Origin: Pseudomonadota bacterium
Lineage (GTDB): Bacteria; Pseudomonadota; Alphaproteobacteria; Rhizobiales; Hyphomicrobiaceae
DNA length: 15,297 nucleotides
NCBI GenBank assembly: GCA_021812845.1
Contig: JAKAML010000005.1
Location: 1 to 15,297, forward strand
Direction: 5' to 3'
Translations under genes and position numbers: made by a program
In this document: positions 15,063 to 15,297 of the stretch, in pieces
How positions within the stretch are numbered: the stretch's first letter is position 1
Layout of the letters: each line of letters begins with the position of its first letter
Notes under the pieces: generated by a model
What the model saw: only the letters and a program-made list of their open reading frames with translations
Told to the model about the DNA's origin: nothing
Database searches by the model: none

Positions 15063-15297
15063 ATGCCCGTCAGCTTGAGTGACGAACTCACACGTCGAGC
15101 CCGTGAGCGCGGTGAGACCATGACCAAGGTGTTGAGTGACCGGGGCGTCGAGCCGACACGCTTCCGTAAGGCCATGTCCCGCGAGCGCTATGACACAGAG
15201 GATTTGGAAAAGTTGCTGCACCTCTTCGAGGGCGACGCTCAGTCGGTAGCGGACCTCATGGGGCTCTATGCTTTCGACCTTACAAGGTCATCTCGAG
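15063..15297 (+). CDS. Regulator-like protein, truncated by the window edge
   Basis: The frame opens at an ATG with a strong AGGAGAG ribosome-binding site (15049-15055) and stays open for 78 codons to the right edge, so only the N-terminus is visible. It is hydrophilic and helical. Residues about 20-58 (MTKVLSDRGVEPTRFRKAMS, then a Tyr and a Leu-rich helix ending in LLHLF) have the spacing of an XRE-type helix-turn-helix, though the match is weak. Codon use is less GC-biased than in the left genes, in line with acquired DNA. Repeats in its upstream region could be its own operators. It could also be a different small DNA-binding or toxin-antitoxin protein. Confidence 0.6.
   Translation, partial: MPVSLSDELTRRARERGETMTKVLSDRGVEPTRFRKAMSRERYDTEDLEKLLHLFEGDAQSVADLMGLYAFDLTRSSR

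Noticed and set aside
14973..15221. Minus-strand frame with a hydrophobic start, opposite the right-edge gene
   Set aside because: The plus-strand gene has a strong ribosome-binding site and an open frame to the edge; the minus frame has no SD that I can see.

Overview
The window is GC-rich throughout its left 13.8 kb and reads as an alphaproteobacterial chromosome, probably Hyphomicrobiales/Rhizobiales. The basis is codon use and base composition, a small Lys/Arg-rich protein of a type I remember from rhizobia, and a tRNA group I intron resembling those known from Agrobacterium and Azoarcus. The genus cannot be named from this sequence alone.

Layout, left to right. (1) 182-3562 (-) encodes a 1126-residue membrane and coiled-coil protein of unknown function with an internal tandem domain duplication. 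A terminator-like hairpin and a 16-bp inverted repeat lie beyond its stop. (2) 3892-5073 (-) is a thiolase-family protein that keeps the nucleophile Cys and the GHP His but has lost the NEAF-type motif and the second catalytic Cys. (3) 5287-8907 and 8916-10301 (-) are a two-gene operon for exported, very Cys-rich proteins. The larger joins a propeller-like region, about 500 residues with 13 Cys-Cys pairs, a run of ten Asp and a Lys/Pro/Glu-rich tail. A sigma70-like promoter lies at 10444-10472. (4) Divergent from this, 10766-12145 and 12165-13133 (+) encode an AlgI-type MBOAT O-acyltransferase and an SGNH/AlgJ-like partner, the usual pair for O-acylating an exported polysaccharide. (5) 13136-13528 (-) is a small charged protein.

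(6) The most notable region is 13873-14377. A tRNA-Thr(GGU) gene is split directly after the anticodon by a 294-nt group I intron for which P1-P9 can be drawn. Upstream (13873-13912) lies a 40-nt 5' fragment of the same tRNA gene without the intron; it shows the ligated exon junction. The 96 bp between the two copies carry a palindrome and a tandem GGGGTAGCAG repeat, like the arm sites next to a tyrosine integrase, but there is no integrase. This looks like the scar of an integrated element, or the edge of one.

(7) Right of the tRNA the sequence is more AT-rich and looks acquired. It holds a small exported four-Cys protein (14443-14715, -), a strong rho-independent terminator that may end a small RNA (about 14765-14880, +), and a regulator-like gene running off the right edge (15063 onward, +).

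How the parts may work together: the MBOAT/SGNH pair and the two exported Cys-rich proteins share one divergent control region and may build or decorate a common cell-surface structure. That is inference from position only.
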